Shown here: piece by piece, positions 48,704 to 49,512 of the stretch
Layout: each line of letters begins with the position of its first letter
Numbering within the stretch: position 1 is the stretch's first letter
From: Hydrogenophaga flava NBRC 102514
GTDB taxonomy: Bacteria > Pseudomonadota > Gammaproteobacteria > Burkholderiales > Burkholderiaceae_C
DNA length: 49,512 nucleotides
Assembly: GCF_001571145.1 (NCBI RefSeq)
Contig: NZ_BCTF01000035.1
Location: 1-49,512 of the forward strand
Reading direction: 5' to 3'
Program-made: the position numbers and the translations under genes
The notes under the pieces: model-generated
Told to the model about the DNA's origin: nothing
The model's database searches: none
What the model saw: the letters and a program-made list of their open reading frames with translations, nothing else

Positions 48704-49501
48704 ATGGATCTGGGCATTGCAGGCAAGTGGGCGCTGGTGTGCGGCGCGAGCAAGGGCCTCGGGCTGGGCTGCGCGCAGGCGCTGGCGGCCGAGGGCGTGA
48801 ACGTGGTGATGGTGGCGCGTGGGCGCGAGGTGCTGGATGCCTCGGCCGCGGCGCTGCGTTCGGTCTCACCGGGCGTGGCGGTGATCGCGGTGGCCGCCGA
48901 CATCACCACACCCGAAGGGCGCGCCGCGGCGTTCGCGGCGCCGGGCGGGCCGGGCACGGCCTTCGACATCGTGGTCACCAACGCCGGCGGCCCGCCGCCC
49001 GGCGACTTCCGTTCGTGGGACCGCGAGGCCTGGATCAAGGCCGTGGACGCCAACATGCTCACGCCCATCGAGCTGATCAAGGCCACGGTGGACGGCATGG
49101 CGGCGCGCGGCTTCGGCCGCATCGTCAACATCACCAGCAGCGCGGTGAAGGCGCCCATCGACATCCTGGGCCTTTCCAACGGCGCGCGCAGTGGCCTCAC
49201 GGGTTTTGTGGCCGGGGTCGCACGCAGCGGCATCGCGGCCCAGGGCGTGACGATCAACAACCTGCTGCCCGGCAAGTTCGACACCGACCGTCTGCAGGGA
49301 ACGATTGCTGGCGCTGCCAGCAAGGCCGGCAAGACGGTGGACGAGGTGCGCGCCGCGCAGATGGCGCAGGTCCCGGCCCGGCGCTTCGGCACACCCGAGG
49401 AGTTCGGCGCGATCTGCGCCTTCCTCTGCAGCCGGCACGCGGGCTACCTCAACGGCCAGAACATCCTGCCCGACGGCGGGCTGTACCCCGGAACGTATTG
49501 A
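48704..49501 (+). CDS. Short-chain dehydrogenase/reductase (SDR)
   Basis: A 265-residue NAD(P)-dependent oxidoreductase. The cofactor motif is ALVCGASKGLGLGCAQALAA, a variant TGxxxGxG beginning CGAS, and VTNAGGPPPGD replaces the usual NNAG. The active site is atypical: Ser appears in NITSSAVKAPI, but the Tyr-x3-Lys position reads LSNGARSGLTGFV, where the catalytic Tyr and Lys are replaced. This substitution is known in a 3-oxoacyl-reductase-like SDR subgroup (many are annotated as such), and a non-canonical role is possible. It ends YLNGQNILPDGGLYPGTY as in SDRs. Only 11 bases remain after its stop, ending in a run of C. Confidence 0.88.
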   Translation: MDLGIAGKWALVCGASKGLGLGCAQALAAEGVNVVMVARGREVLDASAAALRSVSPGVAVIAVAADITTPEGRAAAFAAPGGPGTAFDIVVTNAGGPPPGDFRSWDREAWIKAVDANMLTPIELIKATVDGMAARGFGRIVNITSSAVKAPIDILGLSNGARSGLTGFVAGVARSGIAAQGVTINNLLPGKFDTDRLQGTIAGAASKAGKTVDEVRAAQMAQVPARRFGTPEEFGAICAFLCSRHAGYLNGQNILPDGGLYPGTY

Positions 49502-49512
49502 ACCCCCCCCCC

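Noticed and set aside
49502..49512. Run of ten C at the window end
   Set aside because: Short homopolymer at the sequence edge; may be a real run or an end artefact, nothing can be concluded.

Overview
The window is 49.5 kb of dense, GC-rich chromosomal DNA. Gene families and gene order (argH next to an algZ/algR pair, recJ with an rpfE-like gene, lolCD, and a DUF883/BON/DUF1328/AI-2E stress block) point to a betaproteobacterium of the Burkholderiales, most likely Comamonadaceae and Hydrogenophaga-like. That placement is inference from family resemblance, since no rRNA gene is present. I see no tRNA, rRNA, CRISPR array, complete insertion sequence or prophage.

Layout. 1-4.8 kb: the tail of a chemotaxis receptor, DNA polymerase IV, an anti-sigma-like protein, a membrane protein with a degenerate GGDEF-like domain, and a BLUF-like protein whose key Gln is Glu. 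4.8-7.8 kb: an FMN-dependent alpha-hydroxy-acid dehydrogenase and a NarL-class two-component pair. 7.8-12.7 kb: an envelope/stress block (two BON lipoproteins, a second NarL/FixJ regulator, DUF883, a holin-like protein, DUF1328, an AI-2E-type permease) in which four promoter regions share an inverted-repeat motif, TGTMGG-N6-CYGACA. 12.7-17.2 kb: a secreted protein of unknown function, a bifunctional APH-like/P-loop ATPase and an acyl-CoA synthetase. 17.2-19.1 kb: a single AT-rich gene for an AIPR-type protein with a nuclease-like N-terminus, inserted between convergent housekeeping genes and looking like an acquired defence gene. 19.1-24.4 kb: a GNAT enzyme, a small motility protein with a possible sigma-28 promoter, an MFS pump with an overlapping phosphatase-like gene, and an RtcB2-PrfH pair for repair of damaged 16S rRNA, preceded by a possible leader peptide, then EmrE.

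24.5-29.3 kb: a small membrane protein with a cytoplasmic papain-fold protease that has a very acidic tail, a LysR regulator divergent from a DJ-1-like and an F420-type oxidoreductase gene, and a frameshifted ltrA. 29.3-32.9 kb: an ammonium transporter with a candidate sigma-54 promoter, a DUF2867 protein, a hemerythrin and an HDOD protein. 32.9-43.1 kb: core genes argH, algZ/algR, recJ, rpfE-like, lolC, lolD, a META lipoprotein, a TatD nuclease and a deoxyinosine glycosylase. 43.4-49.5 kb: an MscS channel, a spermidine-synthase-like protein, a GspE/PilB-type ATPase, a Crp/Fnr regulator, a DMT exporter and an SDR enzyme.

Two intergenic gaps between convergent genes (36.3-36.6 and 43.1-43.4 kb) each hold an inverted pair of the same structured repeat. 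Its pyrimidine-rich core is invariant, while its hairpin arms differ in sequence but keep their pairing. With the AIPR island, the shared operator of the stress block and the RtcB2-PrfH operon, these repeats are the most interesting parts of the window.
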